From Streptomyces sp. Root431 (lineage in GTDB: Bacteria; Actinomycetota; Actinomycetes; Streptomycetales; Streptomycetaceae), in the NCBI RefSeq assembly GCF_001426585.1, contig NZ_LMEI01000001.1, forward strand, positions 62,944 to 126,943: 64,000 nucleotides of DNA. The letters run 5' to 3'. A program made the position numbers and the translations under genes. A model generated the notes under the pieces. It ran no database searches, was not told the origin of the DNA, and worked only from the letters and a program-made list of their open reading frames with translations. Below are positions 25,422-35,328 of this stretch, piece by piece (position 1 is the first letter of the stretch; the number at the start of each line of letters is the position of its first letter).

Positions 25422-26140
25422 TCACCGCCTACGTACGTCTCGAAGCCCGGCGCACCCTGCGCGAGACCGGATTCGTCATCTCCACCGTCGCCGTCCCGGT
25501 GATGATGTACCTCCTCTTCACCAACCTCGGAGGCTCGGACGGGACCGACTGGAAGGCCGCGGCCATGGTCGGCATGGCGGGGTACGGAGCGCTCGGCGCC
25601 GCCCTCTCCGTCGGCAACGCGATCTCCGAGGACAGGACGACCGGCTGGCTGCGCCAGCTGCGCATCACCCCCATGACGCCCCGCCAGGTGGTGACCGGCC
25701 GCGCCCTGACCGGCGCCGTGGTCGTCCTCCCCTCCATCGTCGCGGTCCTCCTGGCGGGCGCGCTCGTCAACGGCGTCCGGATGGCGGCCTGGCAGTGGGT
25801 GGCGGTCGCCGTCACGCTCTGGCTGGGCTCCCTCCCCTTCACCCTCCTCGGCATCGGCAACGGCTACCGCCTCTCCGCCCAGACGACCGGAGTCGTCAAC
25901 GTGGCCTGCAACCTCGGCCTCGCGGTGGTCGGCGGCCTCTGGTTCCCGACCGTCCTCTTCCCGTCCTGGCTCCGCACGATCTCCGAGTACACCCCGACGA
26001 ACCGCTTCGCGGAGCTGGGCGTCGCGGTGACGGAGGGCACGGCGCCGGGGGCGGCGGCCCTGGCGGTCGTGGCGGTGTGGGCGGCACTCTTCGGCGTGTA
26101 CGCGGCGGTCTCGTACCGTCGCTCGGCGAGGACGGTGTGA
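25418..26140 (+). CDS. ABC-2 type exporter permease
   Basis: A 240-residue membrane subunit with six hydrophobic segments (about residues 20-38, 48-70, 95-120, 128-150, 158-180, 208-230), the ABC-2 pattern. A conserved EDRTTGWLRQLRITPM cytoplasmic segment near residues 70-85 is typical of ABC-2 permeases partnered with DrrA-like ATPases. GTG start overlaps the ATPase stop. The exported substrate is unknown. Confidence 0.92.
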   Translation: MITAYVRLEARRTLRETGFVISTVAVPVMMYLLFTNLGGSDGTDWKAAAMVGMAGYGALGAALSVGNAISEDRTTGWLRQLRITPMTPRQVVTGRALTGAVVVLPSIVAVLLAGALVNGVRMAAWQWVAVAVTLWLGSLPFTLLGIGNGYRLSAQTTGVVNVACNLGLAVVGGLWFPTVLFPSWLRTISEYTPTNRFAELGVAVTEGTAPGAAALAVVAVWAALFGVYAAVSYRRSARTV

Positions 26141-26226
26141 GGAGGGGAACGAGGGAAACGGCGTGAGGGACACGACGGCACAAGGGAGACGACGGCATGA
26201 GGAAGAGGGCGACATGAGGAAGACGA

Positions 26227-26294
26227 CGGCATGAAGAAGAGGGTGGCGGCATGAGGAAGACCACGGCATGAAGAAGAGGGTGGCGGCATGAGGA
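26227..26294. repeat. 31-bp direct repeat duplicating a ribosome binding site and start codon
   Basis: Two exact 31-bp copies at 26227-26257 and 26264-26294 (period 37), within a purine-rich 26160-26294 stretch made of GAAGA/GGCATGA units. Each copy contains GAGGGTGGCGGCATGAGG, i.e. a Shine-Dalgarno plus ATG. The second copy supplies the real start of the histidine kinase. Confidence 0.85.
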
Positions 26295-27445
26295 CCTGGC
26301 GGCGGTGGAGAAGGGTGGCCCGGGCCCACTCGGACCGGGGCCCGACCGGCCTCAGCCTCCTCCCCTGGCTCCTGATGGGGATGGGCGCGCTCTCCCACCT
26401 CCTCGGCGGCGAGGCCCCGAACCCCTGGATCGGCGGCCTCGGCCTCCTCACCTTCAACACCCTCTACATCGCGATCATCTTCCGCGCGTTCGTCCCGGAG
26501 CTCCGCGAGTCCCGCCTGACGTGGACCCTCCTCGGCGCGCTGGCGGCGCTCACCTTCGCCCTGGCCATCGGCTACGGACGGGAGTGGCTGCTCTTCTTCC
26601 CGCTCCTGGGCCTGGCGGTGGGGGCGGTGGTGCGCCGGGGCAGGAAGCTGCCCCTGGTCACGGTCCCGCTGGTCCTGGGGGCCGGGGTGGTGACGTTCTG
26701 GCGGGACGACTGGGACTCGATCAGCGTGGTGTACGGGACGTTCATCTCGGTCATGGTGACGGCGGCGATCCTCGCCCTGGACGAGACGGTCCGGCAGCTG
26801 CGGGCGACCCGGGAGGAGCTGGCCCGGTCGGCGGTGGAGAAGGAACGGCTCCGCTTCTCCCGGGACCTGCACGACCTCCTCGGCCACACCCTCTCGGTGG
26901 TCGTGGTGAAGTCGGAGGCGGTACGCCGCTTGGCGCCGCACGACCTCGACGGCGCCCTGTCCCAGCTCGCGGACATCGAGTCGGTGGGCCGCCAGGCGCT
27001 CACCGAGATCAGGGAGGCGGTCACGGGCTACCGCGAGGGCAGCCTCGCCACGGAGCTGGACCGGGCGCGCGACGCGCTCTCCTCCGCCGGCATCGAGCCG
27101 GTGGTACGCCGCTCGGGCCCGCTCCTGGAGCCGCAGACGGAGGCGCTGCTCGGCTGGGTCGTCCGGGAGTCGGTGACGAACGCGGTCCGGCACAGCGGCG
27201 CGACCCGCTGCGAGATTGCCCTCGACGGCACGGCCGACCGGGCCCGCCTCACCGTCACGGACGACGGCCGGGGCCCGACCGAAGGCCCCCCGGGAACCGG
27301 CCTCCAGGGCCTGCGCGAGCGCGTCGCGGCGGCGGGCGGCACCCTGGACTCGGGCCCGGCGCCCCGGGGCGGCTTCCGGGTCACGGCGGAACTCCCCACG
27401 GAGACCGGGGTCTCGGCGGACACTCCGCCCCGGCAGGACTGCTGA
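26288..27445 (+). CDS. NarL-type sensor histidine kinase
   Basis: A 385-residue membrane sensor. Five to six hydrophobic segments in residues 20-165, then a HisKA_3 dimerisation domain with phospho-acceptor H195 in RFSRDLHDLLGHTLSVV. The C-terminal HATPase_c domain has the N box VVRESVTNAVRHSGA and G box DDGRGPTEGPPGTGLQGLRER. It is DesK-like and has no extracellular sensory domain, so it may read membrane state or the ABC exporter. GAGGG lies seven bases before the ATG, inside the direct repeat. It lies 147 bp after the permease gene. Confidence 0.93.
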   Translation: MRTWRRWRRVARAHSDRGPTGLSLLPWLLMGMGALSHLLGGEAPNPWIGGLGLLTFNTLYIAIIFRAFVPELRESRLTWTLLGALAALTFALAIGYGREWLLFFPLLGLAVGAVVRRGRKLPLVTVPLVLGAGVVTFWRDDWDSISVVYGTFISVMVTAAILALDETVRQLRATREELARSAVEKERLRFSRDLHDLLGHTLSVVVVKSEAVRRLAPHDLDGALSQLADIESVGRQALTEIREAVTGYREGSLATELDRARDALSSAGIEPVVRRSGPLLEPQTEALLGWVVRESVTNAVRHSGATRCEIALDGTADRARLTVTDDGRGPTEGPPGTGLQGLRERVAAAGGTLDSGPAPRGGFRVTAELPTETGVSADTPPRQDC

Positions 27446-27499
27446 CGCGTGTGATCGAATCGCAGACGACCCGCCTCACCGACGGCATCCCCGACGCAT

Positions 27500-27536
27500 G
27501 GCAGGTGGTGATCGCCGAAGCCGATCACCACCTGCC
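27500..27536. terminator. 15-bp perfect hairpin between kinase and response regulator
   Basis: GGCAGGTGGTGATCG / CGATCACCACCTGCC with a seven-base loop, in the 166-bp gap between the two genes. It may terminate or attenuate the kinase transcript, or be an operator for the response regulator gene. Confidence 0.6.
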
Positions 27537-27611
27537 GCTACGGGCTCCCGGCCCCCTTCTCGACCGCAGTTGGGCAGGCCCCAACGAGTGGTCCCGCCTA
27601 CGCTGTTTGCT

Positions 27612-28253
27612 GTGACCGAGATGCCGCAGGACCACCGCCCGACAAAGTCCGTCCGCGTCCTCCTCGCCGAGGACCAGGGCATGATGCGCGGGGCGCTGGC
27701 CCTGCTGCTCGGGATGGAGCGTGACATCGAGGTCGTGGCGCAGGTGGGGCGGGGTGACGAGATCGTGGATGCCGCGTTGCTCGCGCGGCCCGATGTGGCG
27801 CTTCTCGACATCGAGCTGCCGGGGCGCAGCGGGCTCGACGCCGCCGCCGATCTGCGGGACGAGGTGCCGGACTGTCGGGTGCTGATCCTGACGACGTTCG
27901 GTCGGCCGGGGTATCTGCGGCGGGCGATGGAGGCCGGTGCGGTGGGGTTCCTGGTGAAGGACGGGCCCGTGGAGGAGTTGGCCGAGGCGGTGCGGAAGGC
28001 GCTGCGGGGCGAGACGGTGATCGACCCGGCGCTCGCGGCCGCCGCGCTCGGCGCGGGGCCGAATCCGCTGACGGCCCGCGAGCGGGAGGCGCTGGCCGCC
28101 TCGGTGGACGGCGCGACGATCGCGGACATCGCGGCGCGGCTCCATCTGTCCGAGTCCACCGTCCGGAACTACCTCTCCTCGGCGATCGGGAAGACGTCCA
28201 CCCGCAACCGCATGGAGGCGGTGCGGGCGGCACGTCGGCAGGGGTGGTTGTAG
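27612..28253 (+). CDS. NarL/LuxR-type response regulator
   Basis: A 213-residue regulator: receiver domain (VRVLLAEDQGMMRGAL; phospho-acceptor D66 in DVALLDIELPG; K near VGFLVKDGP) and C-terminal LuxR-type helix-turn-helix (NPLTAREREALAASVDG, ATIADIAARLHLSESTVRNYLSSAI). It is the partner of the upstream kinase. The start is uncertain: GTG at 27612 lacks a ribosome binding site but follows a -10-like TACGCT by seven bases and could be leaderless; ATG at 27621 is equally possible. The gene ends 13 bp from the convergent phospholipase gene. Confidence 0.92.
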   Translation: MTEMPQDHRPTKSVRVLLAEDQGMMRGALALLLGMERDIEVVAQVGRGDEIVDAALLARPDVALLDIELPGRSGLDAAADLRDEVPDCRVLILTTFGRPGYLRRAMEAGAVGFLVKDGPVEELAEAVRKALRGETVIDPALAAAALGAGPNPLTAREREALAASVDGATIADIAARLHLSESTVRNYLSSAIGKTSTRNRMEAVRAARRQGWL

Positions 28254-28266
28254 AGGGCCGGGGGTC

Positions 28267-29559
28267 CTAGAGGCCTTCGGTGAGCGACGCCGTCCGCTGC
28301 GCCTCGAAGTTCCGGACGTACGCGTCGAAGACCGTCGCGTCCTCGTACTTGAGGAGCGTCTCGTCGTTGTACCGGAGCGCCGTCACCGTGTAGGTGTGGC
28401 TGCCGGTGAAGACGATCTTCTTGTTGACGCCGCCGTAGTACGTGCCCTCGACGAGCAGGTACTTGGTGTGGGAGTCGGAGCCGCCGCGCTTGTCGTTGTC
28501 GAGCTGGTGCAGGGTGATGCGGCCCTTCCCGGTGACGGGCCTGGTCAGCCAGTTGGCGACCTCCGACATGGCCTTGCCGGTCGTGTCGCTCCAGTTGTCG
28601 AGGGACCGGTAGACGATCTCGATCTGGCAGCCCGCGTTGGCGAGTTCCCACAGCTTCTTGGCCACGTCGGTGCGGGTGATGTGGCCCTGGGCGATGCGGA
28701 TCTTCGTACGGCCGTCGGTCGTGCCGAAGCCCGGGGAGTTGCCGCCGCAGGAGTCAGGGGTGCCGACCGGCGCGACCGTCCCGAGGATGTTGACGACCGT
28801 GTCCGAGCCGGAGCGCGGGAAGAAGTAGACCTTGGCCTTGCCGGCCTGCGTGTCGTGGGCGTAGTCCGCGACCTGCGGCGTCTGCCCGATCGCGGCGGCG
28901 GCCTGGTCGGTGAAGTACCGGGTGTACGCGTCGAACAGGGCCGGGTTGTCGGCGACCGTCAGCGCGTCGTTCCACCAGTCGTCGAGGTCCTGCGAGGTGA
29001 GGTTCCCGGAGGACTGCACCACGACGTTGTCGGCGTAGGTGTCGCCCTTGCCCTTGGTGCGGGAGAACAGGAAGAACTTGTTGTGGTTGACGTTGTCGTA
29101 CGTGCCGTTCGGGTCCGTCTCCGTGGTGCCGGGGTCCAGGGCCAGGCAGGCTTCCTCCGTCTTGCAGCTACGCACCCAGGAGTCGGGGCTGCCCGCCGGG
29201 TCCGCGAGCCGGGTCTTCAGGGTGTCGAGCCCCGCGGACTTGCTGTCGTCGTCGACGACGACCTGGACGGTGACGCCCCGCTTGTGGGCGTCGCCCAGCT
29301 TGTTCGCCAGGTACCCCGACTGGAACAGGTAGAGGGAGATCCGGATGGACGACCCCGCCTCGGCGCCGTCGACGAGGTCGGCGAGGTGGAAGAGGATCCG
29401 TCCCCGGGCGGCGGCGTCCGTGCTGTTCGGCTCGTTGAACAGGGCGCCGGTGGTCACCGCGAGGACCGGCTCGGCCGACGCCGACGGCGCGACCGTCAGG
29501 GCGGCGCCGACGGCGAGGGCCGTCACGAACGTTCTGAACTTGCTCTTGATCGATATCAC
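28267..29559 (-). CDS. Secreted phospholipase D-like protein
   Basis: A 430-residue exported protein. Sec-type signal peptide (FRTFVTALAVGAALTVAPSASA) and two PLD half-sites: VNHNKFFLFSRTKGKGDTY with SSGNLTS (H159, K161), and SHTKYLLVEGTYYGG with FTGSHTYT near residue 365. Both HxK sites are preserved with S/N partners, so hydrolysis of phosphodiester bonds is likely. The start is GTG overlapping the upstream MFS stop (GTGA), which fits both the signal peptide and coupling. Confidence 0.88.
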   Translation of the reverse strand: MISIKSKFRTFVTALAVGAALTVAPSASAEPVLAVTTGALFNEPNSTDAAARGRILFHLADLVDGAEAGSSIRISLYLFQSGYLANKLGDAHKRGVTVQVVVDDDSKSAGLDTLKTRLADPAGSPDSWVRSCKTEEACLALDPGTTETDPNGTYDNVNHNKFFLFSRTKGKGDTYADNVVVQSSGNLTSQDLDDWWNDALTVADNPALFDAYTRYFTDQAAAAIGQTPQVADYAHDTQAGKAKVYFFPRSGSDTVVNILGTVAPVGTPDSCGGNSPGFGTTDGRTKIRIAQGHITRTDVAKKLWELANAGCQIEIVYRSLDNWSDTTGKAMSEVANWLTRPVTGKGRITLHQLDNDKRGGSDSHTKYLLVEGTYYGGVNKKIVFTGSHTYTVTALRYNDETLLKYEDATVFDAYVRNFEAQRTASLTEGL

Positions 29560-31052
29560 GAGGACATGGTGGCCTGTCGCGCTCCGGCGGCCGACTTCGG
29601 GAGCCACAGGAGCATCAGGACCGAAGCCGCCACGAGGACCGCGGCCGAGACGCGGAAGGCCATCGCGTAGCCGGGGACCAGGTAGGCCTGGGAAGAGGCC
29701 AGTTCCGCGACTCGTTCGAAGGGGACGGGGGTGGGAGCGGTCGCCGTCGCCGCGGCGACCGTGGAGAGGACGGAGAGCCCGAGGGCGCCGCCCATCGTGC
29801 GGGAGGTGTTGACGAGGCCGGAGACGAGGCCCGCGTCGCCCGGTCCGGCATGCGAGGTGGCGAGCGTGGCCAGCGGGGTGGTGGCCAGGCCGAGGCCCAC
29901 CATCATCAGGACGCCGGGGCCGAGGATCGTCCCGAGGAAGGTGCCGTCGGCGGTCAGCGTCGACTGCCAGGCGAAGCCCGCGGCCCCGAGGAGCGCGCCG
30001 GCCACGGCGACGTTCCGGGCGCCGAAGGCCGGCATGAGGCGCGGGGCCAGCTTGGAGCCCAGGATGACGCTGAGGGAGCTGGGGACGAGGGCGAGGCCCG
30101 CCTGGAGCGGGGTGTAGCCGAGGACGTTCTGCGCGTACACCGTCATGAAGAACCACATGCCGAAGGAGCTCGAACCGCACAGCAGGATCGCCACGTTGGC
30201 CGCGGACACGGCCCGGTTGCGGAAGATCTTCAGCGGCATCAGCGGGGCCGCCGTGCGCGCCTCGACGGCGACGAAGACGGCGAGGAGGGCGAGGCCGCCG
30301 AGGAGCGTCAGGAGGGTGGCCGGGTCGCTCCAGCCCGCCTCCTCGGTCTGGACGATGCCGTACGCGAGGGTGGCGAGGCCGCCGGTGACGAGGACGGCGC
30401 CCGGCAGGTCGAGGCGGCGGCCGCTGCTCGTGGGGCCCTCGCGGAGCCAGAGCAGCGCGGCGGCGAGGACGAGGATGCCGATGGGGACGTTGATGAGGAG
30501 GACCCAGCGCCAGGAGAGCAGGTCGACGAGGAGGCCGCCGACGAAGCCGCCCGCGGCGCCGCCGGCCGCGCCGACCGCCGTCCAGGTGCCGATGGCCCGG
30601 GTGCGGGCGGGTCCGGCCGCGACGGCGCCGGTGACGAGGGTCAGCGTGGCGGGCGAGAGGAGGGCGGCGCCGAGGCCCTGCACGGCGCGCGCGCCGATCA
30701 GGTACTGGCCCTCGGGCGCGAGACCGCCGACGACGGACGCGGCGGTGAAGAGCCCGAGCCCGAGCAGGAACATCGCCTTCCGCCCGTAGAGGTCGGCGGC
30801 CCGGCCGCCGAGCAGCATGAAGCCGGCGAAGGCGATCGAGTACGCGCTGAGGACCCATTGCAGCCCGAACGCGGAGAGTCCGAGGTCGGTCCGCATCGAC
30901 GGCAGGGCGACGTTCACGACGGAGACGTCGAGGACGACGAGGAACTGTCCGGCGCAGGCGGTCAGGACGACCAGCCACGGGCGGGGCGTGCGTATCGGGG
31001 AGGTGGGGGAGGGGGTGTCCGTGGCGGAGTCGGTCTGCGGCATGAATGTCAT
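29556..31052 (-). CDS. MFS drug exporter, DHA2 family
   Basis: A 498-residue 14-TM proton antiporter. TM1 motif FLVVLDVSVVNVALPSM, motif A GGRAADLYGRKAMF, motif C region WTAVGAAGGAAGGFVGGLL, and a long soluble C-terminal tail. Same family as the truncated gene at the left edge. It is followed by a coupled phospholipase D gene, an unusual pairing; a joint role in envelope stress or export is possible but not shown. Start MTFMPQTDS at 31052; MPQTDS four codons later is also possible. Confidence 0.93.
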   Translation of the reverse strand: MTFMPQTDSATDTPSPTSPIRTPRPWLVVLTACAGQFLVVLDVSVVNVALPSMRTDLGLSAFGLQWVLSAYSIAFAGFMLLGGRAADLYGRKAMFLLGLGLFTAASVVGGLAPEGQYLIGARAVQGLGAALLSPATLTLVTGAVAAGPARTRAIGTWTAVGAAGGAAGGFVGGLLVDLLSWRWVLLINVPIGILVLAAALLWLREGPTSSGRRLDLPGAVLVTGGLATLAYGIVQTEEAGWSDPATLLTLLGGLALLAVFVAVEARTAAPLMPLKIFRNRAVSAANVAILLCGSSSFGMWFFMTVYAQNVLGYTPLQAGLALVPSSLSVILGSKLAPRLMPAFGARNVAVAGALLGAAGFAWQSTLTADGTFLGTILGPGVLMMVGLGLATTPLATLATSHAGPGDAGLVSGLVNTSRTMGGALGLSVLSTVAAATATAPTPVPFERVAELASSQAYLVPGYAMAFRVSAAVLVAASVLMLLWLPKSAAGARQATMSS

Positions 31053-31168
31053 GGTCGCAGACCGCCTCAGCCCCGTACATGGGTATTCCGCCCTACGGCC
31101 TGCGCAGCGCCCCGTGCCGCCGGGGCACTACGACCTCCGCAAGCGCCCCCGCCTCCGGGGCCTACGCC

Positions 31169-32368
31169 CTACGCCTTCCGCAGCAGTGTCACCACCGCAG
31201 CCCCGCCCAGCCCGATGTTGTGCGCGAGCCCGACCCGCGCCCCCACGACCTGCCTCGGTCCCGCCTCGCCCCGCAGTTGCCACACCAGCTCCGCCGCCTG
31301 CGCGAGGCCCGTCGCGCCGAGCGGGTGGCCCTTGGAGATCAGGCCGCCGGACGGGTTCACGACCCAGCGCCCGCCGTACGTGGTGGCGCCGGACTCGACG
31401 AGTTTGCCGGAGGCGCCCTCCTCGCACATGCCGAGCGCCTCGTACGTGAGCAGTTCGTTGATCGAGAAGCAGTCGTGGAGCTCGATGACGTCGACGTCCT
31501 CGATGCCGAGCCCGGAGCGCTCGTACACCCGGCGCGCGGCGGCCCGGGACATGGGGCGGCCGACGGCGTCGATGCAGGAGCCCGAGGCGAAGGACTCGTC
31601 GGTGTCGGTGGTCATCGCCTGGGCGGCGATCTCCACCGCCCGCCCGCGCAGCCCGTGTTCCTCGACGAACCGCTCGGAGACGACGACGGCCGCCGCCGCG
31701 CCGTCGGAGGTGGGCGAGCACTGGAGCTTGGTGAGCGGCCGGTGGACGGTCCTGGCGGCGAGGATCTCGTCGACGGTGTAGACGTCCTGGAACTGCGCGT
31801 TCGGGTTGTTGGCGGAGTGCTGGTGGTTCTTGGCGCCGACGGCCGCGAGCTGCACCTCGGTCGTCCCGTACCGGTCCATGTGCTCCCGCGCCGCGTTGCC
31901 GAAGATCTGCGCGGTGGGCGGGGACATCTCGAAGCCGTGGGCGGCGGCCATGATCCCGTAATGCCGGGCGACGGGCGAGGTCTTGAAGTCCTCGGCGCCC
32001 GCCGAGCCGCCCCCGCCGAGCGAGCCCCGGGCCATCTTCTCGAAGCCGAGCGCGAGGACGCAGTCGGCGATGCCGCCCTCGACGAACTGGCGGGCGGTCA
32101 TGAGGGCGGTGGAGCCGGTCGCACAGTTGTTGTTGAGGTTGTAGACGGGGATGCCGGAGAGGCCCAGTTCGTACACGGCCCGCTGTCCGGCGGTGGACGG
32201 CTGGAAGCAGTAGCCGACGGCGGCCTGTTCCACGCTCGCGTAGGGGACGCCCGCGTCGGCGAGGGCGGCCGTGCCGGCCTCCTTCGCCATGTCCCAGTAC
32301 TGCCAGTCCCGGCTCTCCGGCTTCTCGAACTTCGTCATCCCGACGCCGACGACGTATGCCTTGCCCAT
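31169..32368 (-). CDS. SCP-x/Ltp1-type thiolase (lipid-transfer protein)
   Basis: A 399-residue thiolase-fold protein of the SCP-x group, which cleaves beta-ketoacyl-CoA of sterol-like or branched side chains. Nucleophile C82 in [27 protein letters not shown]; catalytic His in [16 protein letters not shown]. It follows mycobacterial Ltp1 (Rv2790c) closely from the start ([13 protein letters not shown]) to the end (from memory). GGGGGAA lies eight bases before the ATG. The gene begins 14 bp after the fused ACAD stop, so the two form an operon under the KstR-type site at 34634. Confidence 0.92.
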   Translation of the reverse strand: MGKAYVVGVGMTKFEKPESRDWQYWDMAKEAGTAALADAGVPYASVEQAAVGYCFQPSTAGQRAVYELGLSGIPVYNLNNNCATGSTALMTARQFVEGGIADCVLALGFEKMARGSLGGGGSAGAEDFKTSPVARHYGIMAAAHGFEMSPPTAQIFGNAAREHMDRYGTTEVQLAAVGAKNHQHSANNPNAQFQDVYTVDEILAARTVHRPLTKLQCSPTSDGAAAAVVVSERFVEEHGLRGRAVEIAAQAMTTDTDESFASGSCIDAVGRPMSRAAARRVYERSGLGIEDVDVIELHDCFSINELLTYEALGMCEEGASGKLVESGATTYGGRWVVNPSGGLISKGHPLGATGLAQAAELVWQLRGEAGPRQVVGARVGLAHNIGLGGAAVVTLLRKA

Positions 32369-32381
32369 GAGCTGTTCCCCC

Positions 32382-34622
32382 TCAGTCCCTCGGTAGGCCG
32401 AGCAGGCGCTCGGCGACGACATTGAGCTGTACTTGGGTGGTGCCGCCCGCGATGGTGAGGCAGCGGGACATGAGCATTCCGTGCAGCGCCCGTTCGCCGG
32501 GGCCCTCGCGCAACGCGCCCTCGGGGCCCAGGAGTTCGAGGGTGAGTTCGGCGACCTTCTGCTGGTGGAGGGTCTGGACGAGCTTGCGGACGCTGGCGCC
32601 CGCGCCCGGTTCGAGGCCGGAGACCTGGAGCAGGGTGGTGCGCAGGCCGATGCAGGCGAGGGCGTGCGCCTCGGCGAGGAGCGCCCCGATCCGGGCGCGG
32701 ACGGAGCTGTCGGCCTGCGCGGCCTGCTCGATGAGGGCTTCGAGGCCGGTGTCGAAGGCGACCTGGTCGGCCATGTGGACGCGTTCGTTGCCGAGGGTGT
32801 TGCGGGCGACCCGCCAGCCGTCGTTCACCTCGCCGACGACGGCGTCGGCGGGGAGGATCGCGTCGTCGAACCACACCTCGTTGAAGAGGGAGTCCCCGGT
32901 GATCTCCTTGAGCGGCCGGATGTCGATGCCGGGGGTGTTCCGCATGTCGACGAGGAAGTAGGTCAGCCCCTTGTGCTTGGGGGCGGTGGGGTCGGTGCGG
33001 GCGAGCAGGATGCCGTGGTGGGCCCACTGGGCGGCGCTCGTCCACACCTTCTGTCCGGTGATCCGCCAGCCGCCGTCCTCGGTGCGCTCGGCGCGGGTGC
33101 GGAGGGAGGCGAGGTCGGAGCCGGCGCCGGGTTCGGAGAAGAGCTGGCACCAGAGGCGCTCGCCGCGCAGGGTCGGCCCGAGGTGGGTCTCCTGCTGCTC
33201 GGGGGTGCCGTGGGCGAGGAGGGAGGGCACGACCCAGGCGCCGATCCCGAGCCCGGGGAGTGCGATCCCGGCCTCGTCCAACTCCCTCTGCACGGACAAC
33301 TGTTGGAGCGGGTCGGCGCCGAGTCCGTACGGCTCCGGGAGGTGCGGGGCCGCGTAGCCGGTGGGTGCGAGGGCGCGCCGGGCGGCGGCCGGGTCGAGCC
33401 CGACGGCGGGGGCGAGGGCCTCGCGGGCCTCTCTTCTGTACGCGTCGGCCTCGGGCGGCAGGTCGAGGCGGAGGCCGCGCCGGACGCCGTCGGCGGCGTA
33501 CCGCAGGGCGGCGAGCCGGTGCAGGTCGCCGGAGCCGAGGAGCTGGCGGGCGACGACGGCGCGGCGGAGCAGCAGGTGGGCGTCGTGCTCCCAGGTGAAG
33601 CCGATGCCGCCGAGGATCTGGATGCAGTCCTTGGCGCAGGTGTAGGCGGCGTCGAGGGCGGTGGCCGCGGCGAGCGCGGTCGTGAGGGAGCGGACTCCCT
33701 CATCGGCGTCCTGGCCGGCGCGTGCGGCGTCCCAGGTGAGGGCGCGGGCCTGTTCGAGCCGGACGAGCATGTCGGCACAGAGGTGTTTGACGCCCTGGAA
33801 CTGTCCGATGGGCCGCCCGAACTGCTCGCGGGTACGGGCGTGTTCGGCGGCGGTCTCGACGGCGCGGGCGGCGGTTCCGCAGGCGTCGGCGGCGAGGAGG
33901 ACGGCGGCGAGGTCCCGTACGAGACCGGTTCCGGAGCCGGTCTCGACACCGACACCAATACCGGCACTGGCGCCGGCACCGACTCCATGGGAATCGGTAC
34001 CGAAGTCGAGTTCGCGGGCGGCGGGGACGTGGGCGGCCCGGGCGGTGATCTCACCGGTGGGCCGGGTCGGGTCGGCGCTCTCGTGGGCGCGGACGGCGAG
34101 CCCTTCGGTGTCCACGGCGAGCCAGACGGAGCCGTCGGCGGTGGCGGCCCGGAGGAGGACGAGGTCGGCCTGCGCCCCGCCGAGGACCGGGGGCGCGGCG
34201 CCGTCGAGGAGCCAGCCGCTCGCGGTACGGACGGCGGCGAGGCTCCCCGTGCCGCCGAGGGCGACGGCGGCGATGCGCTCGCCGCGCGCGATCGAGGCGG
34301 CCAACTCCCCCTGTCCGGCGCGGTGGAGGACCTCGGCGGCGAGCACCGAGGGGAGGTACGGCCCCGGCAGCAGCGCCCGGGCGGCCTCCTCCACGACGAC
34401 GGCGAGGTCCACGAGGTCGCCGCCCCCGCCGTCGTACTCCTCGGGGAGGTGGAGCCCGAGGAGCCCCTGCTCGGCGGCGGCGTCCCAGTACGCGGGCCGT
34501 CCGGCGGCGGCGTCGGGGACGTCCAGGTGCTTGCGGACCTCTTCGGGCGGTACGGCGCGGGCGAGCCAGCCCCGGACGGATCGGCCGAGCTCCCGCTGTT
34601 CGTGCGTGATGGCGATGCCCAT
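32382..34622 (-). CDS. Fused double acyl-CoA dehydrogenase (FadE34-like)
   Basis: A 746-residue flavoenzyme of two ACAD domains in one chain, like mycobacterial FadE34/ChsE3, a dehydrogenase of steroid side-chain CoA thioesters. Domain 1 (about 1-350) includes [19 protein letters not shown] and [14 protein letters not shown]. Domain 2 (about 385-746) includes [35 protein letters not shown] and [20 protein letters not shown]. Residues about 208-232 are an odd Gly/Ala/Val/Thr low-complexity insert. The start codon lies only 12 bp from a KstR-type operator. The downstream thiolase completes a beta-oxidation step pair. Confidence 0.93.
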   Translation of the reverse strand: MGIAITHEQRELGRSVRGWLARAVPPEEVRKHLDVPDAAAGRPAYWDAAAEQGLLGLHLPEEYDGGGGDLVDLAVVVEEAARALLPGPYLPSVLAAEVLHRAGQGELAASIARGERIAAVALGGTGSLAAVRTASGWLLDGAAPPVLGGAQADLVLLRAATADGSVWLAVDTEGLAVRAHESADPTRPTGEITARAAHVPAARELDFGTDSHGVGAGASAGIGVGVETGSGTGLVRDLAAVLLAADACGTAARAVETAAEHARTREQFGRPIGQFQGVKHLCADMLVRLEQARALTWDAARAGQDADEGVRSLTTALAAATALDAAYTCAKDCIQILGGIGFTWEHDAHLLLRRAVVARQLLGSGDLHRLAALRYAADGVRRGLRLDLPPEADAYRREAREALAPAVGLDPAAARRALAPTGYAAPHLPEPYGLGADPLQQLSVQRELDEAGIALPGLGIGAWVVPSLLAHGTPEQQETHLGPTLRGERLWCQLFSEPGAGSDLASLRTRAERTEDGGWRITGQKVWTSAAQWAHHGILLARTDPTAPKHKGLTYFLVDMRNTPGIDIRPLKEITGDSLFNEVWFDDAILPADAVVGEVNDGWRVARNTLGNERVHMADQVAFDTGLEALIEQAAQADSSVRARIGALLAEAHALACIGLRTTLLQVSGLEPGAGASVRKLVQTLHQQKVAELTLELLGPEGALREGPGERALHGMLMSRCLTIAGGTTQVQLNVVAERLLGLPRD

Positions 34623-34633
34623 GCGCCGCAGAC

Positions 34634-34647
34634 TAGAACACGTTCCA
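34634..34647. promoter_or_regulatory. KstR-type operator at the ACAD-thiolase promoter
   Basis: TAGAACACGTTCCA, matching TNNAACNNGTTNNA, 12 bp before the ACAD ATG. Occupancy would block transcription start or early elongation. Confidence 0.7.
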
Positions 34648-34649
34648 TT

Positions 34650-34664
34650 CTGACGGAAGGTCAG
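34650..34664. promoter_or_regulatory. CTGACGGNNCGTCAG-type palindrome (one change)
   Basis: CTGACGGAAGGTCAG, adjacent to the KstR-type site; arms match for five of six pairs. It also lies 44 bp upstream of the divergent DUF2716 gene. Confidence 0.55.
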
Positions 34665-34707
34665 ATGCCGGTCGGATCCGGCCCCCTGGGGCCGTTAGGG
34701 TCGCGCC

Positions 34708-35220
34708 ATGAGCAAGAAGATCCCCGTGACCGAACTGCCGGAGGCCGAGTACGGGCGTGTCTGGGACCGCTTCTACGAGCAGTTCGCCTTCCGACCGAGC
34801 GTGCACCCGACGCGTTGGCCGGCCATCAAGGAGCCGGCGGCGTCGGCCACTTGGAGCCTCGCCGCGCTGGACGACGACCCCGACTACGAGGGCCTGGACC
34901 GTCTCGTCCAGGTGGTCCGGGAGGCGCTCGCCCTCTGCGTCGGCCCGCGCGGCACGCTGCTCGCGCTCGACTGGCAGCACACGTCGTACCGGTTCTCGCC
35001 GCAGGACGTCGGCGGCCCCGGACAACCACGCTGGCCGCTGAGCCCGTTCCCCGACGGGGACTACTACATCTACCTCACCGAGGACTTCCTCCTCGGCACC
35101 TTCGGCCACCCCTGGGAGAGCTCCCTCTGCCTCTTCGGCGAGGAGCTCCTCGCCGTGGCGTCCGCGGAGATCGACAAGGTCCTCGGCCCGCCGATCCGCA
35201 GGTCGGGCGGATCGTGCTGA
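34708..35220 (+). CDS. DUF2716 domain protein
   Basis: A 170-residue cytoplasmic protein with the DUF2716 C-terminal motif GDYYIYLTEDFLLGTFGHPW followed by ESSLCLFGEELL. Function unknown; such proteins are frequent around toxin-immunity and prophage remnants as well as alone. It is divergent from the ACAD gene and may share its operators. Confidence 0.85.
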   Translation: MSKKIPVTELPEAEYGRVWDRFYEQFAFRPSVHPTRWPAIKEPAASATWSLAALDDDPDYEGLDRLVQVVREALALCVGPRGTLLALDWQHTSYRFSPQDVGGPGQPRWPLSPFPDGDYYIYLTEDFLLGTFGHPWESSLCLFGEELLAVASAEIDKVLGPPIRRSGGSC

Positions 35221-35328
35221 TGATCTGACGGTCGGGAAGAGAAAAAAGGCGCGCGGTTTCGGACAACCCTGGAGGGCTTTCGCCGGTCGGAAGGGTGAGA
35301 ACGAAACAGACGCAAGGGGAACCCGATC

